Source: Sphingomonas citri (GTDB lineage: Bacteria > Pseudomonadota > Alphaproteobacteria > Sphingomonadales > Sphingomonadaceae). From it: a stretch of 38,221 bases of DNA. Below the pieces are notes generated by a model. It saw only the letters and a program-made list of their open reading frames with translations. It was not told where the DNA came from and did not search any database. Below are positions 7,115-14,804 of the stretch, piece after piece. The DNA lies in NCBI RefSeq assembly GCF_019429485.1, contig NZ_JAHXZN010000016.1:1-38221 (forward strand). The letters are read 5' to 3'. Each line of letters opens with the position of its first letter. Positions within the stretch are counted from its first letter, which is position 1. The translations under genes were made by a program, and so were the position numbers.

Positions 7115-7402
7115 TTATAGCTCCAAATCCGCCAGTGACTTTCCAGCAGCCAAATGGTCCGCAACCCACTTTGGTTTCCGGCCCTTGCCCGTCCACGTTT
7201 CGGACGGTGCATCGGGATTGCGGTAGCGGGCCTTTGACGCTCCGGTGATGGATGATAGGTCGATCCCATGCAAATTGGCAAGGTCAACGATCTTCTTACG
7301 AGCTTCGGCGCGTTCCTTCGCCTCACGTCGCTTCAATTCCGCTTCAATCTCGCTACGCATCGCGTTTAGCGCGTCGGTGTCCATAGATTGAAGGTCGCTC
7401 AT
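7115..7402 (-). CDS. H-NS family nucleoid-associated protein
   Basis: The C-terminal half carries the H-NS DNA-binding signature: KARYRNPDAPSETWTGKGRKPKWV, matching the Y-x-P...TW-(S/T)G-x-G-R-x-P-x-W pattern that binds A+T-rich minor groove. The N-terminal half is a charged helical oligomerisation region (IEAELKRREAKERAEARKK). I start at ATG 7402 (MSDLQSMDTD, 95 aa) because AAAGGCGA precedes it by 7 nt; ATG 7441 is an alternative with a weaker site. Plasmid-borne H-NS proteins are known to silence transfer genes and to reduce the fitness cost of newly arrived plasmids. It is divergent from virB1 and shares the control region at 7475-7505. Confidence 0.88.
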   Translation of the reverse strand: MSDLQSMDTDALNAMRSEIEAELKRREAKERAEARKKIVDLANLHGIDLSSITGASKARYRNPDAPSETWTGKGRKPKWVADHLAAGKSLADLEL

Positions 7403-7474
7403 GTAATCGCCTTTTTGTGGTACGCTATCGTCATCGCTCATCCGAACTAACCCCCATTCACGTTGCGTAACCGC

Positions 7475-7505
7475 TGCAAAACTGCAATCTTGATGCCATT
7501 AGGCT
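7475..7505 (+). promoter_or_regulatory. T4SS control site 1 (before virB1)
   Basis: AAAACTGCAAT (7478-7488) followed by GATGCCATTAGGCT resembles two other sites at 8421 and 13891. A -35-like TGCAAA (7475-7480) and a -10-like ATTAGG (7498-7503) are 17 nt apart, with the TGCAAT motif in the spacer. It lies between the divergent H-NS-like gene and virB1. Confidence 0.6.
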
Positions 7506-7569
7506 TCAAGGTAGGAGACAACGGGTGCCTCATGGTGGGTCATATCAACCTAACAGACGGTTAGGTAAG

Positions 7570-8403
7570 ATGAAACGTGCAGCGAAAATCGGGACGAAAA
7601 AGAGCCTCGAAACTGCACTTTTGATGGCCTCCGTTGCGGCCCCGGCAACGCAGGTGTCCGCCCAAGAGCCAAGCCCCGGCTATTCGGAATCGTTCGAGTC
7701 TCTTGCGGGTCGCTGCGCGCCCTCCGTGCATCTTCGCACCTTGTCGGCGGTGGTCATGCAGGAGTCCAAGGGATACCAGTTCGCAATCGGCATAAACGGT
7801 AAGTCACAACTCCCGCGCCAGCCTCGAAACGAGGCGGAAGCAATCGCAACAGTTCGTTGGTTGCTCCAAAATGGTTATAATTTCGACGCTGGCTTGGGTC
7901 AGATAAACTCGAACAATTTTACTGCGCTGGGCCTCACGCCGGACATTCTGTTTGAGCCATGCACCAACCTTAAAGCGGCTGCGGTCATCCTGACGCAATG
8001 CTACGCCAAGTCGGTGAAGTCGTATGGCGGGCAGGCCGCCATCCACGGCGCGCTCTCCTGCTACAACACTGGCAATCTGCGGCGCGGCTTTGCCAACGGC
8101 TATGTCCGCAAGGTCGTCGGACAAGTCTCGTTGCCTGTGCCTGCTTTGTCGTCCGGCACCGTGCCTCGCGCGGCTCCCCCAGCTCGCCAGCGCGATCCGG
8201 TCGAGATCGCTTCGGTCGATCGGGGCCATATCACGGGGCCGCGTGGTGCGAGTGAAGCCGCTCAACCATCCGCTAACGACGGTATGCGCGATGCCTTCTC
8301 ACGCGGCCCTCGGGACGCCTTTGCGCCCCCGCCAGCCCCCGAAAATCTGCCCGAATCGGACACCGGCCCGGTTCGCCTGACGGCCTCCGTGGAAAGTTTC
8401 TGA
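7570..8403 (+). CDS. virB1: VirB1-type lytic transglycosylase
   Basis: The 277-residue protein is the peptidoglycan hydrolase that opens the wall for T4SS assembly. A signal sequence with the hydrophobic stretch ETALLMASVAAPATQVSAQ targets it to the periplasm. The SLT domain covers about residues 45-180; the catalytic Glu is in SAVVMQESKGYQFAIGIN, with GLGQINSNNF and SCYNTGN downstream as usual. The C-terminal third is Pro/Ala-rich. I start at ATG 7570, with AGGT 5 nt upstream, rather than 7525. It opens the transfer operon set, the position of trwN in R388, behind control site 1. Confidence 0.92.
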   Translation: MKRAAKIGTKKSLETALLMASVAAPATQVSAQEPSPGYSESFESLAGRCAPSVHLRTLSAVVMQESKGYQFAIGINGKSQLPRQPRNEAEAIATVRWLLQNGYNFDAGLGQINSNNFTALGLTPDILFEPCTNLKAAAVILTQCYAKSVKSYGGQAAIHGALSCYNTGNLRRGFANGYVRKVVGQVSLPVPALSSGTVPRAAPPARQRDPVEIASVDRGHITGPRGASEAAQPSANDGMRDAFSRGPRDAFAPPPAPENLPESDTGPVRLTASVESF

Positions 8404-8420
8404 TCGTGCGTTCTGGCTAT

Positions 8421-8455
8421 TGCCTTCAAAACTGCAATGCTGATAGGATTAGGCT
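8421..8455 (+). promoter_or_regulatory. T4SS control site 2 (before 8534 and virB2)
   Basis: TGCCTTCAAAACTGCAATGC then TGATAGGATTAGGCT. TTCAAA (8425-8430) and ATTAGG (8448-8453) are 17 nt apart and enclose the TGCAAT motif, matching sites 1 and 3. Confidence 0.6.
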
Positions 8456-8533
8456 CGGTCAATTGAGCGGCCTTAAATCTGTCATTTTCTCGGATTCGGC
8501 TTTTGCTGGTTCGCGAGAAATGGGGGGCGGGCA

Positions 8534-8809
8534 ATGAGGTTGATCGAGCAACGGGAGGTCGAACGGGCTTTTCGTGAGTATCCTGTCGAAAACGTAACGG
8601 TTGTTCGGAAGGAAGCGAAGTGCTGGTATTTCACGTTTCAGGTTGTCGATCCCAAAACGGGGATTCCGGCTACTTGCTCCTTGGGAACCCAGCGAGGGGA
8701 GTTGCGGTGCTGGGCTGATCCCCGGTCCTTATTCAGCTTCTTGGATGACAAATTCGGTGTCTCCGAGGGCACTTTCATGTTGAAGGATGAAACTCATGAA
8801 GAAAAATGA
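8534..8809 (+). CDS. Hypothetical protein preceding virB2, 91 aa
   Basis: A small, basic-to-neutral soluble protein starting MRLIEQREVERAFREYPVEN. It has an aromatic/cysteine-containing central part (KCWYFTFQVVDPK, GELRCWADPRSLFSFLDDKFG) that looks like a compact alpha/beta fold. A G-rich stretch (GGGGGGCGGGCA) precedes the ATG. It overlaps the virB2 start by 14 nt, so it is co-transcribed with the pilus genes and may be a regulator or assembly factor. I cannot assign it to a named family with confidence. Confidence 0.75.
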   Translation: MRLIEQREVERAFREYPVENVTVVRKEAKCWYFTFQVVDPKTGIPATCSLGTQRGELRCWADPRSLFSFLDDKFGVSEGTFMLKDETHEEK

Positions 8810-9095
8810 AGCTGGTCGGATCGCGCTCCGTTTGGGTGCAAGTGTCGCCGCTGGCGCTCTCGCAACCTCGCCTGCGATGGCGCAGGGTCTGCAACAGGCG
8901 CAGAGCATCACGCAGAGCTTTCTCGATCAAATCCAGATCATCGGCCCAATCGTCTTTACGATCATCGTTATCCTGACCGGCGTGGGCTACGGCGCGCGCA
9001 TGGTCGAAAAGGACACGTTCGTTCGTGTCGCGGTCGGCTGCATCATCGCGGGTTCTGCCTCGGCCCTGGTGCCGATGTTCTGGTCCGGGTCCTAA
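8796..9095 (+). CDS. virB2: VirB2 major pilin
   Basis: The 99-residue precursor starts at ATG 8796 (MKKNEAGRIALRLG), which suits GAAGGA better than the in-frame ATG at 8787. A long signal peptide ends in SPAMAQ, predicting cleavage before GLQQAQS. The mature part carries two hydrophobic helices (IIGPIVFTIIVILTGVGYGA and FVRVAVGCIIAGSASALVPM), the standard VirB2/TrbC pilin layout. It polymerises into the conjugative pilus. It overlaps 8534-8809 and is 3 nt ahead of virB3. Confidence 0.93.
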   Translation: MKKNEAGRIALRLGASVAAGALATSPAMAQGLQQAQSITQSFLDQIQIIGPIVFTIIVILTGVGYGARMVEKDTFVRVAVGCIIAGSASALVPMFWSGS

Positions 9096-9098
9096 GCT

Positions 9099-9410
9099 AT
9101 GGCTCGGCAACAGCAGGAAGCGTTCCCGCTGTTCAAAGGTGCCACCCGCGTAGCGACCTTCGCGGGTGTCCCCTTTATGGCGTTTCTGTACGTCTGCATC
9201 TTCGTCGCGTCGATCGCGATGCTCTTTAGCCTCTGGCTCTGGCTCCTGATGATACCGTTCTGGATCGTCATGGCGGCGGTCACGAAACACGACGACAAGG
9301 CTTTCCGCATCTGGGGCCTGTGGTTCGAGACTAAGTTCCGAAATCGCAACAAGGCTTTCTGGAATGGCTCGACCTATTCCACGGCCCGCTATCGCAAAAA
9401 AAGGAAGTAG
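9099..9410 (+). CDS. virB3: VirB3 inner-membrane T4SS protein
   Basis: A 103-residue protein with a short polar N-terminus (MARQQQEAFPLFKGATR), a hydrophobic hairpin around residues 21-61 (FAGVPFMAFLYVCIFVASIA, LFSLWLWLLMIPFWIVMAAV) and a basic C-terminal tail containing WFETKFRNRNKAFW. This is typical VirB3, which partners VirB4 at the inner membrane. It is followed by virB4 after one base. Confidence 0.92.
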   Translation: MARQQQEAFPLFKGATRVATFAGVPFMAFLYVCIFVASIAMLFSLWLWLLMIPFWIVMAAVTKHDDKAFRIWGLWFETKFRNRNKAFWNGSTYSTARYRKKRK

Positions 9411-9411
9411 C

Positions 9412-11853
9412 ATGGCGACGAAAACGGCGCTTGATGTTCTCAAGAGTGAGGGCGCGATTGCGGACTATCTGCCGTTTTCGCACCATGTAAGCGATACTGC
9501 GATCTCAACTCGCAATGGCGAGTATATGACCATCCTCCGTATTTCGGGCCGCTCGCATCAGGCGGCATCGGAGGAGGAGGTCTTTCGCTGGACGCGCGAA
9601 TTGAACAACGCGGTTCGCGGCCTCGCCTCGGCGCACGTCTCGTTCTGGTCGCACGTCGTTCGCCGCAAGGTGTTCGAGTACCCGGATGCGGAGTTCTCGA
9701 ACGTGTTCTGCCGCCAGCTCGATTCCAAGTATCGTTCGAGCTTTGAAGATTTGACCCTCATGGTCAACGACCTCTACCTGACGATCATCTGGCGGCCTGA
9801 AACCGACAAGGTGCTGTCGTTCTTCGCGCGTCGGGAAAAGCCGACGCTTGAGCAAAAGCTGACCCGGCAGGGGATCGCTCTCAAGGGGTTGGAAGATACC
9901 GTCGGGGCTTTGACCAAGACGCTCGACAAGTATCGCCCCGAAGTTCTCGGCATCTACGATCACAACGGCCACGCCTATTCGTCGGCGCTCGAATTTCTGG
10001 CGTTCCTCGTCAATGGCGAGCATATCCCCATGCCGGTATGCCGTGAACGCTTCGGCGAATACATGGCCGTCAATCGGCCGATTTTCAGCCAGTGGGGTGA
10101 GATTGGCGAAATCCGCACCTCGAACCGGCTGCGGCGCTTCGGCATGGTCGAAGTGGGCGAGTACGACGCACAGACGGAGCCGGGGCAGCTCAACACTCTC
10201 CTGCAATCCGACTTTGAGTTCGTGCTGACGCAGAGCTTTTCGTCGCTCTCGCGGCCTGCCGCCAAAGAGGCATTACAGAAGCAGAAAAAGCTGTTGGAGG
10301 ATGCCAAGGACGTGGCGTTCGTCCAAATCGCGGAGATTGATGAGGCGCTAAACTCGCTCATGTCGGGTCAGTTCGTCATGGGCGAGCATCACGCGACCGT
10401 CACCGTATTTGGCGACACGGCGGAACAGGTGCGCCAGCATATCTCGGCTACTACCGCGATGCTGGCTGACGTGGCGCTGGTGCCTAAGACGCTCGACCTC
10501 GCCCTAGAGGCTGGCTGGTGGGCGCAGCTCCCCGCCAACTGGAAGTACCGGCCTCGGCCCGCGCCGATCACGTCGCTCAACTTCCTGTCGTTCTCGCCCT
10601 TCCACAACTACATGAGCGGCAAGCCCACGGGGAACCCGTGGGGTCCGGCTGTCACCATCCTCAAGACGGTCAGCAAAACGCCGGTCTATTTCAATTTCCA
10701 CCCCTCGCCCGCGACCGAAGATTCGAGCGGTAAGCCGTACCTGGGCAACACAATCCTGATCGGGAAGTCCGGTACGGGTAAGACCGTAACGCTCGGCTTC
10801 ATGCTGGCACAGGCGCAGAAATACGGCCCGACGATCGTCGCGTTCGACAAGGATCGCGGCATGGAAATCGTGCTGCGTGCGATGGGCGGGCGCTACCTCC
10901 CGCTTCGCATCGGTGAACCCACGGGCTTCAACCCGTTCCAGCTCGAACCCACGGGCCGCAACATCACGTTCCTCAAGCGCCTGCTGACGCGGCTTGCGAG
11001 CGGCGCTGGTGATCCGGTGACGCACGTAGACGAACAGCAAATCGACAGCGCGCTCAACACGCTCATGTTTCATATCGACAAGCCGTACCGGCGCATGTCG
11101 GTGTTGCTGCAATCCCTACCCAATCCTCTGTCCGATGAAGGTCGGCCGACTGTCCATGCACGACTGATGAAGTTTGCGGAGGGTGGTGAGTTCGGTTGGC
11201 TTTTCGACAATGATGCTGACCTACTCGACCTGACGACGCACCGTATCTACGGCTTTGACGTGACGGAGTTCTTGGAGACGCCGGAAATCCGCGCGCCTCT
11301 TATGATGTACCTGATCTATCGCACGGAAGGGATGCTTGCGCCGGAAGATGCGGCCAAAAAGCCGCCCTTCATCTATGCGTTCGATGAGTTCTGGAAAATG
11401 CTCTCGGACCCGGATTTCGAGGATTTGGCGAAGAACAAAGCCAAGACCATACGTAAGCAAAACGGCATCTTCGTTTTTGCCACGCAGGAGCCGAGTGACG
11501 CGCTTCAAAGCCCTATTGCCAAAACCCTCGTCCAGCAAACCGCGACGTATATCTTTCTCCCCAATCCCGGTGCGGATCGGGACGATTACGTCAACGGATT
11601 CAAGCTCACCGAAACCGAGTTTGAATTGGTGCGCGACCTGGGGGAGACAAGCCGCCGCTTCCTGATAAAACAGGGCGATTCATCGGCACTTGCCGAATTG
11701 AACCTGACGGGCTTTGATGACGAATTGCTGGTCCTATCCGGCACCCCCGAAAACGCCGATTTGGCGGAACGCATCATTGGGGAATACGGCGACGATCCGG
11801 CTAAATGGCTCCCGATCTTTTTGGAGCAGGCGAAAGCGGAAAGGAGTAAGTGA
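9412..11853 (+). CDS. virB4: VirB4 T4SS ATPase
   Basis: The 813-residue protein is the large ATPase that powers pilus assembly and substrate transfer at the inner membrane. I start at ATG 9412 (MATKTALDVLKSEG), preceded by AAAAGGAAG; a longer frame from 9364 overlaps virB3. The N-terminal CagE/TrbE/VirB domain includes PLFSHHV-like NGEYMTILRISGRSH. Walker A is LIGKSGTGKT near residue 450 and the Walker B region is PPFIYAFDEFWKML near residue 655. KNKAKTIRKQNGIFVFATQEP is the typical helicase-like motif. Length is usual for the family. The stop is 2 nt before the virB5 ATG. Confidence 0.96.
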   Translation: MATKTALDVLKSEGAIADYLPFSHHVSDTAISTRNGEYMTILRISGRSHQAASEEEVFRWTRELNNAVRGLASAHVSFWSHVVRRKVFEYPDAEFSNVFCRQLDSKYRSSFEDLTLMVNDLYLTIIWRPETDKVLSFFARREKPTLEQKLTRQGIALKGLEDTVGALTKTLDKYRPEVLGIYDHNGHAYSSALEFLAFLVNGEHIPMPVCRERFGEYMAVNRPIFSQWGEIGEIRTSNRLRRFGMVEVGEYDAQTEPGQLNTLLQSDFEFVLTQSFSSLSRPAAKEALQKQKKLLEDAKDVAFVQIAEIDEALNSLMSGQFVMGEHHATVTVFGDTAEQVRQHISATTAMLADVALVPKTLDLALEAGWWAQLPANWKYRPRPAPITSLNFLSFSPFHNYMSGKPTGNPWGPAVTILKTVSKTPVYFNFHPSPATEDSSGKPYLGNTILIGKSGTGKTVTLGFMLAQAQKYGPTIVAFDKDRGMEIVLRAMGGRYLPLRIGEPTGFNPFQLEPTGRNITFLKRLLTRLASGAGDPVTHVDEQQIDSALNTLMFHIDKPYRRMSVLLQSLPNPLSDEGRPTVHARLMKFAEGGEFGWLFDNDADLLDLTTHRIYGFDVTEFLETPEIRAPLMMYLIYRTEGMLAPEDAAKKPPFIYAFDEFWKMLSDPDFEDLAKNKAKTIRKQNGIFVFATQEPSDALQSPIAKTLVQQTATYIFLPNPGADRDDYVNGFKLTETEFELVRDLGETSRRFLIKQGDSSALAELNLTGFDDELLVLSGTPENADLAERIIGEYGDDPAKWLPIFLEQAKAERSK

Positions 11854-11855
11854 CC

Positions 11856-12548
11856 ATGCGAAAAAGTCTCACTCTGACGGGGGCCGCCTTTGTGGCGGCC
11901 TTCGTCTTGTCGGCCCCTGCGTCGGCACAGTTGGCGGTGGTCGATCTGAAAGCGATCGTCCAAGCCAAGCAGCAGGTCGATCAGATGCGCCAGCAGCTCT
12001 CCCAGCTACAGCGCACCTATTCGCAGCTCGAAAGCACCTACAAGTCCGCGACGGGTTCGCGCGGAATGGGCGACATTTTCAATGATCGCACCATCCGCAA
12101 CAATCTGCCCTCCAACTGGCAGCAGGTCTATGACTCGGCGCAGCGGGGCGGGTACGCGGGTATCTCGGGGTCGATCGACGCCATCGCGCGCCAGAACCAG
12201 CTATCCGGCACCGTCAACAACGGCATGGGTAGCATCCGGCAACGGCAAGCGGCGCTCGGGGCAACCAACAAGGCGGTGGGGATGCAAGCCTACGCCGGGG
12301 CGCAGGCCCGGTTGAACCAGCTCGACCAGCTCACCCAGCAAATCAGCCGCACTCAAGACCCGAAGGCCATCGCGGAGCTTCAAGCCCGCATCGCCTCGGA
12401 ACAGGGCGCGATGCAGAATGAGCAAACCAAGCTGCAACTCATGTCGATGTTGCAGCAGTCGGAGGCCGATCTGGTGCGCCAACAAAAGCGCGACCTTAGC
12501 TCGCGCATCCTCAATCCCAACAACACCAAAGTCCCGGTGATCCGGTGA
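11856..12548 (+). CDS. virB5: VirB5 minor pilin / adhesin
   Basis: The 230-residue protein starts at ATG 11856, after AAAGGAGTAAG. A signal peptide (MRKSLTLTGAAFVAAFVLSAPASAQ) sends it to the periplasm, and long helical coiled-coil stretches follow (AKQQVDQMRQQLSQLQRTYSQL; ARLNQLDQLTQQISRTQDPKA). This is the VirB5/TrwJ layout; such proteins sit at the pilus tip and can govern recipient contact. The C-terminus LNPNNTKVPVIR is nearly repeated at the end of the adjacent exclusion lipoprotein (LDPNNKKVPVIR), which is striking. The stop overlaps the next GTG start. Confidence 0.9.
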   Translation: MRKSLTLTGAAFVAAFVLSAPASAQLAVVDLKAIVQAKQQVDQMRQQLSQLQRTYSQLESTYKSATGSRGMGDIFNDRTIRNNLPSNWQQVYDSAQRGGYAGISGSIDAIARQNQLSGTVNNGMGSIRQRQAALGATNKAVGMQAYAGAQARLNQLDQLTQQISRTQDPKAIAELQARIASEQGAMQNEQTKLQLMSMLQQSEADLVRQQKRDLSSRILNPNNTKVPVIR

Positions 12549-12787
12549 GGGCGCCAGCCCTCGCCGCCTCGCTGGTGCTGGCGAGCCTCGCGCTCGCCGG
12601 CTGCGGTGAAGCCACGCATGACGTGGATTATTACAAGACCAATGGGGAGGAACGCACCGCCAAAATCAAGGAGTGCAACAACAACCCCGGCGAACTCGGC
12701 ATGTCGCCAAACTGCCGTAACGCTAAGAAGGCGCTCAACGATTTGGCGCTCGACCCCAATAACAAAAAAGTGCCGGTCATCCGGTAG
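12545..12787 (+). CDS. EexN-type entry-exclusion lipoprotein
   Basis: An 80-residue lipoprotein with GTG start overlapping the virB5 stop. The signal peptide ends in the lipobox LALAGC (Cys about residue 20). The mature part has two further conserved cysteines (KIKECNNNPGELG and SPNCRNAKKA), as in EexN proteins of pKM101/R388-like systems, which lie between virB5 and virB6 and stop entry of a like plasmid into a cell that already has one. The C-terminal 12 residues (LDPNNKKVPVIR) match the end of VirB5 at 10 of 12 positions, although the codons differ. It would sit in the inner or outer membrane facing the periplasm. Confidence 0.85.
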   Translation: MRAPALAASLVLASLALAGCGEATHDVDYYKTNGEERTAKIKECNNNPGELGMSPNCRNAKKALNDLALDPNNKKVPVIR

Positions 12788-12802
12788 TAGGGAGCGTTCG
12801 AC

Positions 12803-13828
12803 ATGGAAGGCTATGCGCTAGTCCAGCCACTTTTCACCAAGATTGATGAAACGACTGCTCGGTTCGTAACCGACATTTCGTCCAAGGCAATCGCGGCGAT
12901 AACACCCGTCGTCATCATCTGTCTGACGGTTTCTTTCATCCTCTACGGCTTGGCTATCGCACAGGGCAAAGTCGAAATGCCGTTTGCGGATTTCGTCATG
13001 CGGTCGGCGCGTATCGCTCTGATCGTCGGCGCTGGCCTGTCTGTCGGCCTGTACCAAGGCGACATTGCCGCTGCGATCCGCACCACACCGGACCAGCTCG
13101 CCTCGGCGCTCCTGTCCGATCCTACAGCCGTCAATCAAGGCACGGGGGGGATCATTGACGATGCGCTAGGCAAGGGCTTCAAGGCCGCTGGCGAGGCGTT
13201 CGACAAGGCCGGGTTCTTTGAGGACAACGGCATCACCTATGCGCTCCTCGCCGTTGTCATCATCCTGGCAACGGCGATCTTCGGCGCGATCGGCGCGGCC
13301 TTTCTCATCATAGCCAAGCTGGCGCTCGCGCTGCTGGCGGGGCTAGGGCCATTGTTCATAGCCGCTATGCTGTTCCCGGCCACGTCCCGGTTCTTTGAAT
13401 CGTGGGTGGGGCAGATAGTGAACTATGGCCTGCTGATCGTCATGTTCGCCTCGATCTTCGGCCTGCTCATCAACATATACGGCAACTACATGGAACAAAT
13501 GGCCTTCGATGGGGAGGTCAACATCGTTTACACGGTGGGCGGCGCGGTCGTCTTGTCGGTCGCTCTGATCTTCGTTTTGATGCAGCTACCGAGTATGGCG
13601 TCGGGCTTGGCCGGTGGTGCGGCTATCAGCTTCTTCCATGAATTGCGCGGCGCTAAAGCCGTAGCCTCTGGCGGTGCCAGCATGGCCGGCTCGGTCGGCA
13701 AATCCGCCTCGGCGTCACTGGCAAAGGACGCGGCAACAATTCGGAGCGGGGCGGCTGCTGCTGGTCGAGCCTACGCGCCTGCCGCTAGGGCAACGGCCCG
13801 CGCTGCCGTAGGGTATTTCAAGCGGTAG
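12803..13828 (+). CDS. virB6: VirB6 polytopic inner-membrane protein
   Basis: The 341-residue protein has an N-terminal periplasmic stretch, then hydrophobic segments near residues 30-52, 70-88, 145-170 and 174-194, and further ones at 205-230 and 245-262. The pattern and sequences such as LALLAGLGPLFIAAMLFPATSRFFESWVGQIVNYGLL are typical of VirB6/TrbL, the substrate-channel protein. The C-terminal 70 residues are Ala/Ser/Gly-rich and basic. RBS GGGAG precedes the ATG. A strong terminator follows, so virB1-6 and virB7-11 are at least partly separate transcription units. Confidence 0.93.
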   Translation: MEGYALVQPLFTKIDETTARFVTDISSKAIAAITPVVIICLTVSFILYGLAIAQGKVEMPFADFVMRSARIALIVGAGLSVGLYQGDIAAAIRTTPDQLASALLSDPTAVNQGTGGIIDDALGKGFKAAGEAFDKAGFFEDNGITYALLAVVIILATAIFGAIGAAFLIIAKLALALLAGLGPLFIAAMLFPATSRFFESWVGQIVNYGLLIVMFASIFGLLINIYGNYMEQMAFDGEVNIVYTVGGAVVLSVALIFVLMQLPSMASGLAGGAAISFFHELRGAKAVASGGASMAGSVGKSASASLAKDAATIRSGAAAAGRAYAPAARATARAAVGYFKR

Positions 13829-13860
13829 CCGCAACAATACCGTAACCAAATACCTGATCC

Positions 13861-13889
13861 GGGGCGGCCGAAATGCCGCCCCTTTTTTT
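13861..13889 (+). terminator. Rho-independent terminator after virB6
   Basis: GGGGCGGC-CGAAAT-GCCGCCCC is followed by seven T residues. It lies 33 nt after the virB6 stop. Confidence 0.95.
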
Positions 13890-13890
13890 A

Positions 13891-13925
13891 TGCCTTCAAA
13901 ATTGCAATTTCGATGTGTAATGCTA
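13891..13925 (+). promoter_or_regulatory. T4SS control site 3 (before virB7)
   Basis: TGCCTTCAAAATTGCAATTT contains the perfect palindrome AAATTGCAATTT (13899-13910). TTCAAA (13895-13900) and TAATGC (13918-13923) are 17 nt apart, with TGTG before the -10. It restarts transcription just after the virB6 terminator. Confidence 0.65.
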
Positions 13926-13957
13926 CGGTGTTGGTAGATTCTATCTAGGGGAAGCGC

Positions 13958-14107
13958 ATGAGACACGCCGTACTAATCTTGGCGGCCCTTTCGCTGGTGG
14001 GGTGTGCCACCGCGTCAAAAGGCCCCGCTAGGCCGAATGAACGCCACCGCGTTCCGATCAATCGGACGCTTCCCCCCGAACTCGAAGGCCAAGGGATCAA
14101 ACTGTGA
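13958..14107 (+). CDS. virB7: VirB7-type lipoprotein, 49 aa
   Basis: A very short gene: the product begins MRHAVLILAALSLVGC, a lipoprotein signal with lipobox SLVGC (Cys16), and ends LPPELEGQGIKL. The small mature part with a Pro-rich region is usual for VirB7, which anchors VirB9 in the outer-membrane core ring. RBS AGGGGAAG precedes the ATG. The TGA overlaps the virB8 GTG start (GTGA). Its place between virB6 and virB8 is exactly that expected. Confidence 0.88.
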   Translation: MRHAVLILAALSLVGCATASKGPARPNERHRVPINRTLPPELEGQGIKL

Positions 14108-14790
14108 GAAAGCGGGTCAGGTCAGAGGAGGTTGGCAGTTATATCGCGGAAAGCCGTGGGCTTGAACGCGACTATCTGCTCGAACTGCAAAAGTCCGCAA
14201 AGCGGGCATGGTTGGTCGCCGGAACCGCGACGATCGGCGCGCTCGGCGCTATCGCTGCTATTGCGGGTCTGACACCGCTAAAGACGGTGGAGCCGTTCGT
14301 GCTTCGCGTCGATAATGCGACGGGCCGGGTCGAGCCGATTACCCGGTTGTCGAACGCCCAAGAAACCTATGGCGAGGCGGTCGATCGGTATTTCCTGAAC
14401 ACCTACGTCCTCAACCGCGAGGGCTACGACTACAACACCATCCAGACGACGTATAACACCACGGCGCTCCTAAGCTCCCCTGCGGTCCAGAAGGAATACT
14501 TCGCGATCTATGAGGGGCCGGAAGGTCGCGACAAGGTGCTGACCAATCGGGCGCGCATCGTCGTCAACGTCGCCTCGATCACCCCGACCCGGCAAGGTGG
14601 AACCGCCGTGGTGCGGTTCAGCACGCAACAGGTCAACTCGAACGGCGATCCGGCTCCGGTGCTGAACTGGGTGGGAACGGTCGCCTACAAATACATTAAC
14701 GCGCCGACGAACGAGGCTGATCGCCGCATCAACCCCCTCGGTTTTCAGGTCACGTCCTACCGGGCTGACCCCGAAGTCGTGCAACGGTGA
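14104..14790 (+). CDS. virB8: VirB8 inner-membrane scaffold protein
   Basis: The 228-residue protein starts with GTG overlapping the virB7 stop. A short cytoplasmic N-terminus (RKRVRSEEVGSYIAESRGLERDYLLE) precedes one membrane helix (AWLVAGTATIGALGAIAAIAGL, about 36-57). The periplasmic NTF2-like domain follows, with VEPFVLRVDNATGRVE and WVGTVAYKYINAPTNEADRRINPLGFQVTSYR. VirB8 nucleates the inner-membrane platform and contacts VirB6, B9 and B10. Confidence 0.95.
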   Translation: MRKRVRSEEVGSYIAESRGLERDYLLELQKSAKRAWLVAGTATIGALGAIAAIAGLTPLKTVEPFVLRVDNATGRVEPITRLSNAQETYGEAVDRYFLNTYVLNREGYDYNTIQTTYNTTALLSSPAVQKEYFAIYEGPEGRDKVLTNRARIVVNVASITPTRQGGTAVVRFSTQQVNSNGDPAPVLNWVGTVAYKYINAPTNEADRRINPLGFQVTSYRADPEVVQR

Positions 14791-14804
14791 GGGAGGATCA
14801 CGCG

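Noticed and set aside
7115..7441. Longer start for the H-NS-like protein at 7441
   Set aside because: The ATG at 7402 has a better ribosome-binding site (AAAGGCGA); the extra 13 residues look like read-through of the leader. Not fully excluded.
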